A stretch of 64,000 bases of DNA from Cyclobacteriaceae bacterium (GCA_024644875.1 JAHEGY010000001.1:91930-155929); one strand, 5' to 3'. Numbered from the stretch's first letter, positions 8,836 to 18,390 are shown. The notes: generated by a model not told the origin, from the sequence alone. Numbers and translations are program-made.

Positions 8836-10350
8836 CTAATCCTCAAGAACCTCAAATTTAAACCGTTCAATTTCGGAAGGCTCATGCTCCTCATTCATTA
8901 TCCGCTCAATTTTCTGGATGATCTCAGGGTTTTCAGCAGCTACATTCCGTGTCTCTCTGATATCAGAATTCAGGTCATATAGTTCAATGTCCAGGTTTCC
9001 TTTAAACATATTCCGACGTATACCTTTCCAGTTATCCATTCTTACTGCCTGTTGCCCGCCGGATGCCGGATATTCCCAATACAAAAACTCATGCGGGGAA
9101 GGATGTTCTGATCCCCTGATAACAGGCAATAAACTCAATCCATCGGTTTCTACCTCAGTTTCAATGCCGGCCAACTCACATATTGTCGGGAAAAGATCAT
9201 AAAATACCGCAGGATGATCTGAAGTACTACCTGGCAAAACCGCACCAGGCCATTGCACGATCAAAGGAACACGAATGCCGCCTTCATATACAGATCCCTT
9301 CCCCCTGCCGCGTATACTACTGAATGGGGCGGCACTATCGAAAAACCTTGAATCCGCTCCTCCTGCATAGGTAGGTCCGTTATCGGAAGTAAAAATGATG
9401 ATGGTGTTTTCAAATACGCCCAGATCTTTTAATTTCTGAACAACCCTGCCCACCTGGTTATCAAGATAAGAAACCATCGCGGCATAAGTAGCCCTTGGGT
9501 ACCTGGTTGGGAAATAACCCATTTCTCCCAGATATGGGTTTTCATCCCCGAACTTTTCCGTATAGTATTTTACCAGTGAATCCGGTGCCTGGAGTGGCAC
9601 ATGCGGAATTGGGGTGGCAAAATACAGAAAAAAAGGTTTATCTCCTTGCTCATCCATAAACCGAAGGGTTTCATCGAACATTAGGTCAGGAGCAAATTCT
9701 GTCAGTGTATAATCTACGTAGCTTGCTTCATCAAGTGGGTCTGATCCCTCTGTCAATTTGGTCCCCGGCACTATGAGCTTATTTTCCAGCCAGATCTTTT
9801 CTTCGTTTTTCCACAGATGCTTTGGATAGTAGGTATGAGCCTGCCGCTGGCAGTTATATCCATAAAACAGATCAAATCCCTGGTTGTTGGGTGCTCCTTC
9901 AGTAAAGGGTGCCCCCAGGCCCCACTTCCCAACACATGCAGTAGTATAGCCAGCCCCTTGTAATACTTCGGCAACCGTTACTACAGAATCGGGGATAGGT
10001 CTCTGCCCTTCGAGACCAGGATCCTCAACGGCCTTTGCGAAGTCCCATACATCTCCTCTTGCGGCCCATTCATCATTTCCACGGATAAAAGCGTGGCCAG
10101 CATGTTTTCCGGTAAGCAGCACACAACGGGCAGGTGCACAGACGGGGGCCCCGGAGTAAAACTGGCTGAAGCTCATGCCTTTTCTGCTTAGTTCATCAAT
10201 ATTCGGTGTCTCGATCATTTTCTGGCCGTAGCTGCCCAATTCCGCGTAGCCCAGGTCGTCGGCCATGATCAATACGATATTTGGCGGTGATGCTTTTTTA
10301 CATCCGGCCAGTAAAACAGCGAAAAACAAAACAAAATATATTTTTTTCAT
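8836..10350 (-). CDS. Sulfatase (arylsulfatase family), lipoprotein
   Basis: Hydrolyses a sulfate ester. At 504 aa it starts with a lipoprotein signal (lipobox LLAGC, Cys17), so it is probably membrane-anchored. The sulfatase core shows the metal-binding DDLG (31-34) and the signature CAPAR at 71-75, in which Cys71 would be converted to formylglycine. GKHAGHAF and TSDNGPTYAG further support the S1 sulfatase family. The formylglycine-generating enzyme is not in the window. Downstream of the GH172 gene on the same strand, separated by a tandem-repeat region. The natural substrate cannot be told from sequence. Confidence 0.95.
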   Translation of the reverse strand: MKKIYFVLFFAVLLAGCKKASPPNIVLIMADDLGYAELGSYGQKMIETPNIDELSRKGMSFSQFYSGAPVCAPARCVLLTGKHAGHAFIRGNDEWAARGDVWDFAKAVEDPGLEGQRPIPDSVVTVAEVLQGAGYTTACVGKWGLGAPFTEGAPNNQGFDLFYGYNCQRQAHTYYPKHLWKNEEKIWLENKLIVPGTKLTEGSDPLDEASYVDYTLTEFAPDLMFDETLRFMDEQGDKPFFLYFATPIPHVPLQAPDSLVKYYTEKFGDENPYLGEMGYFPTRYPRATYAAMVSYLDNQVGRVVQKLKDLGVFENTIIIFTSDNGPTYAGGADSRFFDSAAPFSSIRGRGKGSVYEGGIRVPLIVQWPGAVLPGSTSDHPAVFYDLFPTICELAGIETEVETDGLSLLPVIRGSEHPSPHEFLYWEYPASGGQQAVRMDNWKGIRRNMFKGNLDIELYDLNSDIRETRNVAAENPEIIQKIERIMNEEHEPSEIERFKFEVLED

Positions 10351-10395
10351 AATCCTTTATCCTAGTTATCTATAGTGTTATAAGATCACCTGAAT

Positions 10396-10594
10396 CGGCT
10401 GCAATTGAAATCCTTCACCAATGTAGCCGCATATACAATCCTTCACCTATATAATCCCAAATATAATCCTTTACCAATGGGGCTGTATATATAATGCCTT
10501 GCCATTGTAGCGGCATGTATAATACCTCACCAAGGTAGCCGTTTTCAAATTCCTTAATTAATCTGACCGCATTTAAAATACTTCAATAATGCTT
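10396..10594. repeat. Degenerate tandem repeat, about seven 28-bp units
   Basis: Consecutive units start at 10396, 10427, 10456, 10483, 10511, 10539 and 10567 (lengths 31, 29, 27, 28, 28, 28, 28). The shared pattern is about CCGCATATATAATCCTTCAC followed by CAATGTAG. Neighbouring copies agree at roughly 18-20 of 28 positions (units 4 and 5 at 20). The array fills most of the gap between the GH172 gene and the sulfatase gene. The unit length is not a multiple of three and there are no spacers, so it is neither coding nor CRISPR. Confidence 0.8.
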
Positions 10595-10613
10595 CCGCTC
10601 ATTCCCCGGGTTA

Positions 10614-11756
10614 TCAGTTCACTTCCAGTTCATCTTTTTCTGGTAGTGTTGGAAACGTATTGTGTGGTTCTGCCTGATACCAGAAGGCTACAGAGGCTAT
10701 ATCATCCTTTAAAGGAAGGTATCTGCCCCCGCTTCGCCAGCCAAGTGCCTGAATGGTTACCCTGAGGTCCTTTTTAAACCGGATCGGATCGGTGATATGC
10801 CACCGGTATAATCCAAACCGTTGTTGAGCCTGATAGGATCCATCCGGCCGTATGATCTGTGGTAATCCGGCATAGGCCGTGGAATATTCCTTGTACTGGC
10901 CACCGACATCAAAATTATAAGATCCGCAGAAATAATCTTCTGTGCCCGTCCCGCAAATGGTCGGGAATTCCTTATCCCCATCCATATAGAACTTAATCTC
11001 ACCTTCTCCCCACCAGCCATTGTTATTTACACCCCAGCAAAGATATGTGCCTACATAATGACCTTCCCCTTTTACTCCATCGATAATGGTATACACTTCT
11101 TTGTACTTTAAGGGATTCACCCTCCTGAACTGAGCATGTAAATAGGCTGCATTATCCGGAACCTCGGTAAGGGTATAATCTATCTGGTAATATAACCGCA
11201 TAGGTTTTTCATCTATATTCGTCATTGTAATTTTACACTTTTTTCGAAAAGGCATAGTCCAGTAGCAGTTATAGGCGCTACCCGGGTTTACTGTGACAGC
11301 CAGAGAGTTGACATGCGCGAACCCACCCCATCCATTGGCAAAGAAATCTCCGACAGGCACTTCCACAGAAGGATATTCTTCTTCATCCCAGTATACCCTG
11401 AAAATACTGAATCTCCTGTTTCCAGTAGGGGTCATCCATATATGTTGAATCGCACCGGGGCCGTCAATAATCGCCATTGTAAATGTCTCCCCGGGTTCGA
11501 TGACCACGAAAGGATTTACTTTCCATCCCTGGCCGAGGTCCCTGGCTGCATGAGCAGCAGATCCTTCATCCAGTGTTGCCATTCCCCCTTTTCCTTTTTC
11601 ACCTGTAAAGTTCTCCGGGCTTATTGACCGTGTTTCTGCATCAGACAACATATGAAGGTTATCCATATTTACACTCAGGCCATCGAATGTGTTATCCTGA
11701 GCATAAATCACTTGAAGTAAAAGAAGATTTAATAGTAAAACAAATGTCTTTTTCAT
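10614..11756 (-). CDS. Secreted DUF2961 protein (glycoside hydrolase family 172)
   Basis: 380 aa with a Sec signal peptide ending VIYAQ (about residues 1-20). The body carries GPGAIQHIWMTP (99-110), WWGEGEIKF (248-256) and GTGTEDYF (269-276), which identify DUF2961, now GH172; characterised members cleave or rearrange alpha-fructofuranosyl or alpha-arabinofuranosyl linkages. I take the acidic residues in WGEGE and GTEDY as candidate catalytic carboxylates, an inference from their conservation. Its neighbours (sulfatase, SDR, cupin) suggest a role in breaking down a decorated polysaccharide. Specificity is not predictable here. Confidence 0.9.
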   Translation of the reverse strand: MKKTFVLLLNLLLLQVIYAQDNTFDGLSVNMDNLHMLSDAETRSISPENFTGEKGKGGMATLDEGSAAHAARDLGQGWKVNPFVVIEPGETFTMAIIDGPGAIQHIWMTPTGNRRFSIFRVYWDEEEYPSVEVPVGDFFANGWGGFAHVNSLAVTVNPGSAYNCYWTMPFRKKCKITMTNIDEKPMRLYYQIDYTLTEVPDNAAYLHAQFRRVNPLKYKEVYTIIDGVKGEGHYVGTYLCWGVNNNGWWGEGEIKFYMDGDKEFPTICGTGTEDYFCGSYNFDVGGQYKEYSTAYAGLPQIIRPDGSYQAQQRFGLYRWHITDPIRFKKDLRVTIQALGWRSGGRYLPLKDDIASVAFWYQAEPHNTFPTLPEKDELEVN

Positions 11757-11977
11757 GATTTGAGGCGTTAAAAAATTTGATTATTACAAAAATTCAATTT
11801 AAGACAATTAAGAAAATAATCACTGGAGGTTCAGGTTTTTTTGTCTTCAGCAATAACTATATAACTCCCGTCAGTTTAGGTTCCTGAACAGATGTCAGTA
11901 AAAAAAGCTCCCAACCAGGAATGGAATAATATATGCCCGCAAGATTGTAAAGATTATCCGGCATCAAACTATTAAAA

Positions 11978-12739
11978 TCAATCCATTAGTTGTCCTCCAT
12001 TGATCTCTATGGTTTCCCCAACGATATAGGCAGCATATTCTGAGCAAAGAAAGAGAATTGGCCAGGCCACTTCTTCGGCTGTACCCGCACGTTTGAGTAC
12101 CACGGATTCACGGAATTTATTAAAAACTTCAGGTGATGTAAACCTTTCATGAAATCGCGTATCGATAATACCAGGAGAAATGGCATTGACAATTATGCCA
12201 TAAGGGGCAAGTTCCTTGGCCATATTCTTCGATAAAGTAAGAATTCCTCCTTTTGAGGCTGAATAGTGACCTGCTCCGACACCCCCTCCCACTCTGGCGG
12301 CTATGGAGGTCAGGTTTATTATTTTTCCATACTTTTTTTCCTTCATAATGGGTATAACGGCCTGGGAAACCAGGAATATACTTTTCAGGTTCACATCCAT
12401 AACCTCATCCCAAAGTGCTTCTTCCATATTTTCCAGGGTTTCCCTTTTTATCAGGGCCCCGGCATTATTGATCAAAATATCAATGGTTCCAAATCTATTG
12501 ATTGTTTCCTTTACAAGGGTATCAACTTCCTCTTTTTTGGATACATCAGCCTGCAGGGCTATCGCTTCCCCTCCTTCCTTTCTGATGGTGTCCACCACAG
12601 CTTCTGCATCATCTTTGCTGACATTATAATGAACCACAACCTTAGCATCTGCCCTGGCAAATTCCCGGGCTGTAGCTCTGCCTATTCCTGAACTTGCTCC
12701 TGTGACAAGAACTACTTTATTATCAAATCTGATCTCCAT
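11978..12739 (-). CDS. Short-chain dehydrogenase/reductase (SDR), classical type
   Basis: 253 aa, cytoplasmic NAD(P)-dependent oxidoreductase. The Rossmann motif TGASSGIG (13-20), the NNAG motif and the catalytic YSASKGG are all present, as is the C-terminal INGGQL signature. Length and motifs are those of the FabG/KduD/glucose-dehydrogenase branch. As it sits 23 nt downstream of a cupin gene and next to glycan-degrading enzymes, a sugar or sugar-acid substrate is more likely than fatty-acid synthesis, but this is inference. Confidence 0.93.
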   Translation of the reverse strand: MEIRFDNKVVLVTGASSGIGRATAREFARADAKVVVHYNVSKDDAEAVVDTIRKEGGEAIALQADVSKKEEVDTLVKETINRFGTIDILINNAGALIKRETLENMEEALWDEVMDVNLKSIFLVSQAVIPIMKEKKYGKIINLTSIAARVGGGVGAGHYSASKGGILTLSKNMAKELAPYGIIVNAISPGIIDTRFHERFTSPEVFNKFRESVVLKRAGTAEEVAWPILFLCSEYAAYIVGETIEINGGQLMD

Positions 12740-12762
12740 TTCGTATTTTTTTTTATGTTATG

Positions 12763-13104
12763 CTATTCTAAAAAATCTTCCCTGTGCGGACTGAAGGCAT
12801 CGATTATTACACCTGCTTCCCGGGCTGTAACACTGTGTATAATACCTGAAGGTACATTAAAACCATCGCCAGATTCAAGTGTTAAAGTCTCATCACCTAT
12901 TGTTACCTCAAAAATACCGGATTCTATATATGAACACTGACTATGAGGATGATCATGCGCCGGAGCTTCAGTCCCCTTCAAAAACCGGACTTTAACCAGC
13001 ATCAGCCTGTCATCATATCCCAAAATCTTTCTCGTGATTCCGGGCCAGACTTCTTCCCAATCAGAACCCGAATCCGTATAAAAACGTTTACTTACAAGAG
13101 CCAT
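12763..13104 (-). CDS. Cupin domain protein
   Basis: 113 aa single-domain cupin. Metal-site motif 1 is seen as HDHPHSQCSYIESG, motif 2 as PSGIIHSVTA, so the His residues needed to bind a metal are kept. Small cupins of this type are lyase, isomerase or sugar-binding proteins, for example pectin-degradation factor KdgF-like. Start is the ATG at 13104; the frame extends two codons upstream only to a TTG. First gene of a probable two-gene unit with the SDR. A KdgF-like role in uronate processing is possible but not shown. Confidence 0.88.
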   Translation of the reverse strand: MALVSKRFYTDSGSDWEEVWPGITRKILGYDDRLMLVKVRFLKGTEAPAHDHPHSQCSYIESGIFEVTIGDETLTLESGDGFNVPSGIIHSVTAREAGVIIDAFSPHREDFLE

Positions 13105-13258
13105 ATTCAAACTTATTTATTCAAGTTAATAAAATCAAACTATACATCTAATAGATGATCGGGTAAATATTAAATATTGGATAATTGAGCACCTTCACCA
13201 TAGATGGACTGATTAATATTTCGTAGTTTTATGTAATTCAATTTTTTTAGCTAAAATA

Positions 13259-16200
13259 ATGAAGAAACTTTTATTTCTGCTTATCTGTATTTCCCTTGTG
13301 TCCAATGTGGCTGCTGCTCAATCATACAGAATATTAGGGAAAGTAATAGATGATTCAACCAAAAGTGTAATCCCATTTGCCAGTGTTGCCATATCCGGCC
13401 TTAACCTTGGCACATCTACAAATATAGAGGGTGAATTCCAGATCAGAGTTGATTCATTGCCTGTAGGTTTGATTTTCTCTCATGTGAGTTATGATAAAAA
13501 GGAAATATTAGTACAAGCTCCGGATTTTATTACCATTTCACTAACACCCAGAAAGGTAATTCTTAAAGAATTGGTTATAAACGAAAGTGATAGAACAGAT
13601 TTTCCCTACAGACTCCTCATACAGGCATACAACAAGTCCGTAAATAGATCACGTGATTGGAAATACGGCCTGGCCTATTATCGGCAAACCTCAAAGAACG
13701 CAGAGGATTTCTCAGAATTATATGAAATATTTTATGATACCCGTTATTCCAGTAAAGGGATCCTTGAATGGGATATTCAGGAAGGCCGTTATGCCATGAA
13801 GTCTGATAAGGCGGTCGAAGACTATGTGTTTAACAAAAACTTTACTCTCTTATCTCGTTTGGTGACTATGTACCAACCCGATACGGATAAATTTTTAATG
13901 CCTGTCAATGAGAACGTCCGGGATTATTATAATCTGTATATCAGTGAACTCCTTGATTTTGAAGGGGAGAAAGTAGCCGTAGTAAATTTTGCCCCTAAGG
14001 AAGACATTTATACACCGGCAATGTCAGGAAGATTATTTATAGATATTAACAGCCATGATATATTAAAACTGGAAGGACAGATAAGAAACGATGATCTGGA
14101 TATTATCGCGCTTACAAATCCTAAAGGATCCTGGAAGGATTACGTACTGAATATTGATGCGGCCTACAAAATATCCGAGGATGAAATATTCCTGGATTAT
14201 ATCTCTATGAGCCAATCCTTTGATTATTATGTTGAAGAGCAACCGGTTCGGTCTGTAGAGACAAACTCTTTTCTGACATATTATGAATACTATACACCGG
14301 AAAAGCACAAGCGTTTGGGTGGCCGGTTAATGCGACTTAAGAAAAGCGATCGCGAACTGCTGGACCGGATAGGGTATAATAAAAGATTCTGGGAAGAGAA
14401 TCCCATTGTAAAACGCACACCCATTGAAGATGAGATTATTTCCTCTTTCGAAACTGCAAATGCATTCGGTACTATTTATCTGAATGACAGGGAACAAATA
14501 CAACTTGAAAAAGATGAACTGGCCCGGGACCCATTCGTCCAGCAACTGGTTATAGACCTCCAGAAGGCTAAAATTGGGAGATTTGGCGAAAAAGTATATT
14601 TACACCTTGATAAGCCATATTATGCCAGCGGTGAAACGATATGGTTTAACGCCTATCTGCTGAATATCGGATCACTCATCAGGACAGATCAAAGCGGTGT
14701 ATTGTATGTTGATCTTATATCTCCCGATGGAGAAATCTTAATGCACAGAAGACTATTGATAGGTAATGGCATTTGTGAAGGGAGTATGGACATCCCACCT
14801 CGTCTGGGTAGCGGAAATTACAGGATCCGGGCATATACAAACTGGATGAAGAATTATGATAATGAATTCTTCTATGATAAAAGTATTGAGATATTCAATG
14901 TAAATGATGATCATTATGCCAAGCTTTCCGGCAAAAAAAAGGATATTGAGTTTGATGTTCAGTTTTTCCCGGAGGGTGGGAATATGGTTCATAATATAAC
15001 GACCCAGGTGGCCTTCAAGGCCTTAGACCAGTATGGTAAGGGTGTCGACATTGAGGGAAAGATCCTTAATTCAGAGGGAAAAACAGTAGTTGATCTTAAA
15101 ACCCGGCATGATGGCATGGGTAGTTTTTTTATTAATCCGCAAATCAACCAGGGGTACAGGGCCATTGCTAAATATGGGAAGTTGGAAAAGGAATTTGAGT
15201 TCCCCGAGATCCGGACTTCAGGCTATGTTATAACTGTCAATAATCTGAAAGACAGAAACATACAGGTAATGATCAAAAATTCGCCTCCTGTTGAAGAAAC
15301 GGAGGCATACCTGATAGCCCAGGCAAGGGGGATTATATACCACAGGGAAAAAGCAGAATTAAAACGTGGAGCGGGCGTTTTATCGATACCAAAGTCAAAA
15401 TTTCCGGATGGAATTGCTCAATTAACCCTGTTCAATATGCAGGGAATGCCTGTTTGTGAAAGACTGGTTTTTATAAACAGTTATCAAAGCATAACAGCCA
15501 GCGTAAAAACGGAAAATGAAGTGATAGATTACCGGGAAAAGATCTCGTTGAAGATACAGGTAAAAGACCAATATGGTAAGGGAGTCAGGAATACCCCGTT
15601 TTCGATGGCCGTTACCGACGCCGGACATCTCTTAAAAAAAGAGACCTCGGAAGATATTAAAAGTAATCTGTTGTTGACTTCAGATCTTAAGGGATATATA
15701 TCAGATCCCGGCTATTATTTCATGAATGATGACCGTGATACAAAAATTGCGGCAGACCTGCTCATGCTTACACATGGATGGCGAAGATTCACCTGGCAAC
15801 AAATCAGGGAAGGGGCCATAGGAAATGTAAAATATTTTCATGAAAGCGGCATCAATATAAGTGGTATTGCATTGAATAAGTCAAACAAACCGTTTCCCAA
15901 CACTTTTCTACGATTTGTCCCATTTAATAGTGAATTCTTTGGCCTCTGGGAAACTACGACAGGTCAATTTGGAAAATTTGAAATGAATGGCCTGATCATT
16001 CCGGATTCTATTCGTGTAATCGCAAAATCCGTGAATGACAGGGGAAAAGATGAAGATGCGGTACTCATCCTTGACCCCTATGATGAGGTACTCCCAGAGG
16101 TGATAAATCCGGCCCAGCCTTCCTCCCTGTTTGCAGATGAAGAAAAGCTCAATTATCTGGATCTTAATGCCGACAGGCAGAAAATATATGAAATTACTAA

Positions 16201-16957
16201 TGTAAAGGACCGTATTGTACTAAAAGAGGTGATTGTCAGAGATACTGAGATCAGTGCTGACCGGCTTCACGGCGAAGCGGACAATGTGCTGGTTCTGGAT
16301 GAATCAATGTGGAATAACGATAATATATTTCAGGTTATACAAGGGAGGATCCCGGGTGTTATGGTAACAGGTACCGGCATGAACGCATCGGTCAGGATCA
16401 GGGGCATAAGCACTTTTTCGGGCAGTAATGCACCACTGTTCCTGGTGGACGGTGTACCATTAAATTCACCGGGTGGTTCTTTTGCCAATGATTCCACGAT
16501 GGTTGATAATTCAGATGTATTTGTTAATGCTGCCCTGATGTCGATTTTACCCAGGGATGTTGATAAAATTGAGGTTATAAAGAATGCAGGTGCGGCAATG
16601 TACGGAGTGCGTGGCGCAAACGGAGTAATAGCCATATATACCAGGAGAGGTCCCAGGGTTACCAATGAAAACATTATGGGAATAGCTGATGATATTCTTT
16701 ACCTTCCCGGTTTCCATGCGGTAAAAGAGTTTTATTCACCCAAATATGATAATCCTGAAGAAGACCAGTCAAAACCAGACATAAGGACCACCATATATTG
16801 GAATCCTTCTGTAAAGACAAATAATCTTGGGAACACTGAGGTTGAGTTCTTTAATTCTGACAAGGGAAAAAGGCTGCAAATTGACCTGCAAGGCATTACA
16901 GATTATGGTGATCCTGTGAATATGACCACCTTTATCGGTGAGGAGGTAATAAAATAG
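13259..16957 (+). CDS. TonB-plug-domain protein with carboxypeptidase-like and macroglobulin-like domains, no barrel
   Basis: 1232 aa, with a signal peptide (MKKLLFLLICISLVSNVAAA). In order: a CarboxypepD_reg-like beta domain (about 22-95), a DUF-type middle region (about 110-380), an MG2-like domain (about 445-550, EKVYLHLDKPYYASGETIWF), further beta-sandwich repeats, and a TonB-dependent receptor plug (about 990-1130, ending DKIEVIKNAGAAMYGVRGANG). After the plug only about 100 residues follow, so the 22-strand barrel of a true TonB receptor is missing. It is therefore probably not a transporter; a periplasmic or surface-associated role is inferred. No SusD-like gene follows. Confidence 0.88.
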   Translation: MKKLLFLLICISLVSNVAAAQSYRILGKVIDDSTKSVIPFASVAISGLNLGTSTNIEGEFQIRVDSLPVGLIFSHVSYDKKEILVQAPDFITISLTPRKVILKELVINESDRTDFPYRLLIQAYNKSVNRSRDWKYGLAYYRQTSKNAEDFSELYEIFYDTRYSSKGILEWDIQEGRYAMKSDKAVEDYVFNKNFTLLSRLVTMYQPDTDKFLMPVNENVRDYYNLYISELLDFEGEKVAVVNFAPKEDIYTPAMSGRLFIDINSHDILKLEGQIRNDDLDIIALTNPKGSWKDYVLNIDAAYKISEDEIFLDYISMSQSFDYYVEEQPVRSVETNSFLTYYEYYTPEKHKRLGGRLMRLKKSDRELLDRIGYNKRFWEENPIVKRTPIEDEIISSFETANAFGTIYLNDREQIQLEKDELARDPFVQQLVIDLQKAKIGRFGEKVYLHLDKPYYASGETIWFNAYLLNIGSLIRTDQSGVLYVDLISPDGEILMHRRLLIGNGICEGSMDIPPRLGSGNYRIRAYTNWMKNYDNEFFYDKSIEIFNVNDDHYAKLSGKKKDIEFDVQFFPEGGNMVHNITTQVAFKALDQYGKGVDIEGKILNSEGKTVVDLKTRHDGMGSFFINPQINQGYRAIAKYGKLEKEFEFPEIRTSGYVITVNNLKDRNIQVMIKNSPPVEETEAYLIAQARGIIYHREKAELKRGAGVLSIPKSKFPDGIAQLTLFNMQGMPVCERLVFINSYQSITASVKTENEVIDYREKISLKIQVKDQYGKGVRNTPFSMAVTDAGHLLKKETSEDIKSNLLLTSDLKGYISDPGYYFMNDDRDTKIAADLLMLTHGWRRFTWQQIREGAIGNVKYFHESGINISGIALNKSNKPFPNTFLRFVPFNSEFFGLWETTTGQFGKFEMNGLIIPDSIRVIAKSVNDRGKDEDAVLILDPYDEVLPEVINPAQPSSLFADEEKLNYLDLNADRQKIYEITNVKDRIVLKEVIVRDTEISADRLHGEADNVLVLDESMWNNDNIFQVIQGRIPGVMVTGTGMNASVRIRGISTFSGSNAPLFLVDGVPLNSPGGSFANDSTMVDNSDVFVNAALMSILPRDVDKIEVIKNAGAAMYGVRGANGVIAIYTRRGPRVTNENIMGIADDILYLPGFHAVKEFYSPKYDNPEEDQSKPDIRTTIYWNPSVKTNNLGNTEVEFFNSDKGKRLQIDLQGITDYGDPVNMTTFIGEEVIK

Positions 16958-16982
16958 GCTGTCTTTTAAATAAAAAACAGCC
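16957..16982. terminator. Hairpin between convergent genes, possible terminator
   Basis: GGCTGT (16957-16962) pairs with ACAGCC (16977-16982), with inner TTTT/AAAA pairing. It begins at the last base of the stop codon of the TonB-plug gene and precedes the end of the converging outer-membrane protein gene. The T-runs outside the stem are weak, so its strength is uncertain. Confidence 0.45.
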
Positions 16983-17008
16983 CATAATATCATTTATTTA
17001 AAGTATAT

Positions 17009-17590
17009 CTAATACCAGAGGAATCCTACATTAAAGGTCATCCAGGAATAATTCCCAACGTCATCCGATCCGTTGAGCCCATAATTATATTTCACATTGA
17101 CATAGAAATTAGAATACAGGTTGACCGGGAATATTACACCTAGCTCGGGTGCAATGCCAAAATTCCAGGTGCTGTATGTCTCGGAGAACAAACCCATCTG
17201 TGTTCTTTGTTCTACCCAGTAGGTTCCGATCCCCGCACCCAGGTAAGGTTGTGTCCCCCCGTCTGTGCCGAATAAATAATTAAAGGTTGCCAGCATTGGC
17301 CATACATTCAACCAGGTATATTTTGTACCGGCTCGGGTCTGGGTTCCCTCGGTAAAAGTACCGCTTTCACCTTGATACATGGTATTCCAGCCAGACTGCC
17401 AGCCCAGTGTGACCTGGTCTCCAACAAAGTATTTACCTTCTACTCCAAACCCCCTCCACTGATATTTGCTGATAAGGTCGCCTGTTTCACCCAGGGGAAG
17501 GGCCATACTGTAGTTCAGTCCGTGCATATTTTGACTGTATGAATGATATCCCAATACTAATAAGGATACTATGATGATATATTTTTTCAT
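17009..17590 (-). CDS. Outer-membrane beta-barrel protein, small
   Basis: 193 aa with a signal peptide (MKKYIIIVSLLVLGYHSYSQ). The mature part has alternating amphipathic strands rich in Gly, Tyr and Trp, a strand reading PYLGAGIGTYWVEQR and a C-terminal aromatic residue (FLWY), all typical of an eight-stranded OmpA-like/OprF-type barrel in the outer membrane. Nineteen bases downstream of the DUF4136 lipoprotein gene on the same strand, so probably co-transcribed. No enzymatic motif is visible; function unknown. Confidence 0.85.
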   Translation of the reverse strand: MKKYIIIVSLLVLGYHSYSQNMHGLNYSMALPLGETGDLISKYQWRGFGVEGKYFVGDQVTLGWQSGWNTMYQGESGTFTEGTQTRAGTKYTWLNVWPMLATFNYLFGTDGGTQPYLGAGIGTYWVEQRTQMGLFSETYSTWNFGIAPELGVIFPVNLYSNFYVNVKYNYGLNGSDDVGNYSWMTFNVGFLWY

Positions 17591-17609
17591 TATAATTCAG
17601 ATTTTCGGG

Positions 17610-18245
17610 TTATTGATTGGATTCGAGATAGGTGGACTGCTCAAAGGCTTGATTGATGCCGTTGGTTACTCCCTGAATATTATTATTCACACTGCTGGAT
17701 AAAAGACCATCCAGACCGGCAATCCAGGCCGGGGAGGCTTCCACTCCATCATCAATAATATTTTCGACGGGATCACCTAACTGGATAAGTATGGTTCCTG
17801 TGTTGTAAGAATAGTAAACAGGGTACCATCCTCCACCATACCACCAGCACCAGTAGCTCCAACAGGGGCTTGGAACCCATCCAACACCAGTATTGTCAAG
17901 ATAAAGTGCCGAAACACTCAAAACCATATCAGGCGTTTGAGCATCTGCTGTATCGATGCGTGTGTAATTACGGTCATTCATATTGGACTGTATCAAGTCG
18001 AGTACCAGATCCTGGAATTCCAAGACTTTTTCAAGGTCCGGATCTGTCACATTAGATTCAAGAAACACAGTATCCGGCATGAAATACGTCTTTTGCGTTC
18101 CAAAATCATAATCCGGATCGAAATCCGTAACGACCAGTGCATAATCAGATGTATATTCAGGACCCTTCGGGTAACAGCTGAATAACAAAATAGCTGTCAT
18201 AGCCATAAGGCTCAGACTTCGAATTCTTTTTAAGATGTTATTCAT
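17610..18245 (-). CDS. DUF4136-type lipoprotein
   Basis: 211 aa; signal ends in lipobox LFSC with Cys24, so an envelope lipoprotein. The segment DYALVVTDFDPDYDFGTQKTY and the paired-strand region DMVLSVSALYLDN are those of DUF4136. A Trp/Tyr-rich stretch (WSYWCWWYGGGWYPVYYS) is unusually aromatic. It leads a probable two-gene unit with a small outer-membrane barrel. Function of the family is unknown. Confidence 0.85.
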   Translation of the reverse strand: MNNILKRIRSLSLMAMTAILLFSCYPKGPEYTSDYALVVTDFDPDYDFGTQKTYFMPDTVFLESNVTDPDLEKVLEFQDLVLDLIQSNMNDRNYTRIDTADAQTPDMVLSVSALYLDNTGVGWVPSPCWSYWCWWYGGGWYPVYYSYNTGTILIQLGDPVENIIDDGVEASPAWIAGLDGLLSSSVNNNIQGVTNGINQAFEQSTYLESNQ

Positions 18246-18271
18246 TCTTATAATAGATTTATTTTAATTCA

Positions 18272-18279
18272 CAAAAGTA
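18272..18279 (-). promoter_or_regulatory. Candidate -7 promoter element of the DUF4136/barrel unit
   Basis: The minus strand reads TACTTTTG, a full TAnnTTTG match 26 nt upstream of the ATG at 18245. No matching -33 element was seen. Confidence 0.4.
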
Positions 18280-18353
18280 AGTAATTCCGATTAAAATATG
18301 GCCTTTTCAGTTTAATTCTGCGCATACTGTATGTCAATGCCCGTATGAAGACA

Positions 18354-18390
18354 CAAAAAAGGGGATACCCGTTGGAAAGCAAACCCCTTT
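18354..18390 (-). terminator. Intrinsic terminator of pckA
   Basis: On the minus strand AAAGGGG (18390-18384) pairs with CCCCTTT (18364-18358) and is followed by a run of T extending to 18355. It lies about 43 nt after the pckA stop codon. Confidence 0.75.

Noticed and set aside
10396..10594. Repeat array as a CRISPR
   Set aside because: Units are contiguous and degenerate with no unique spacers, and no cas genes are present. The same holds for 56406-56545.
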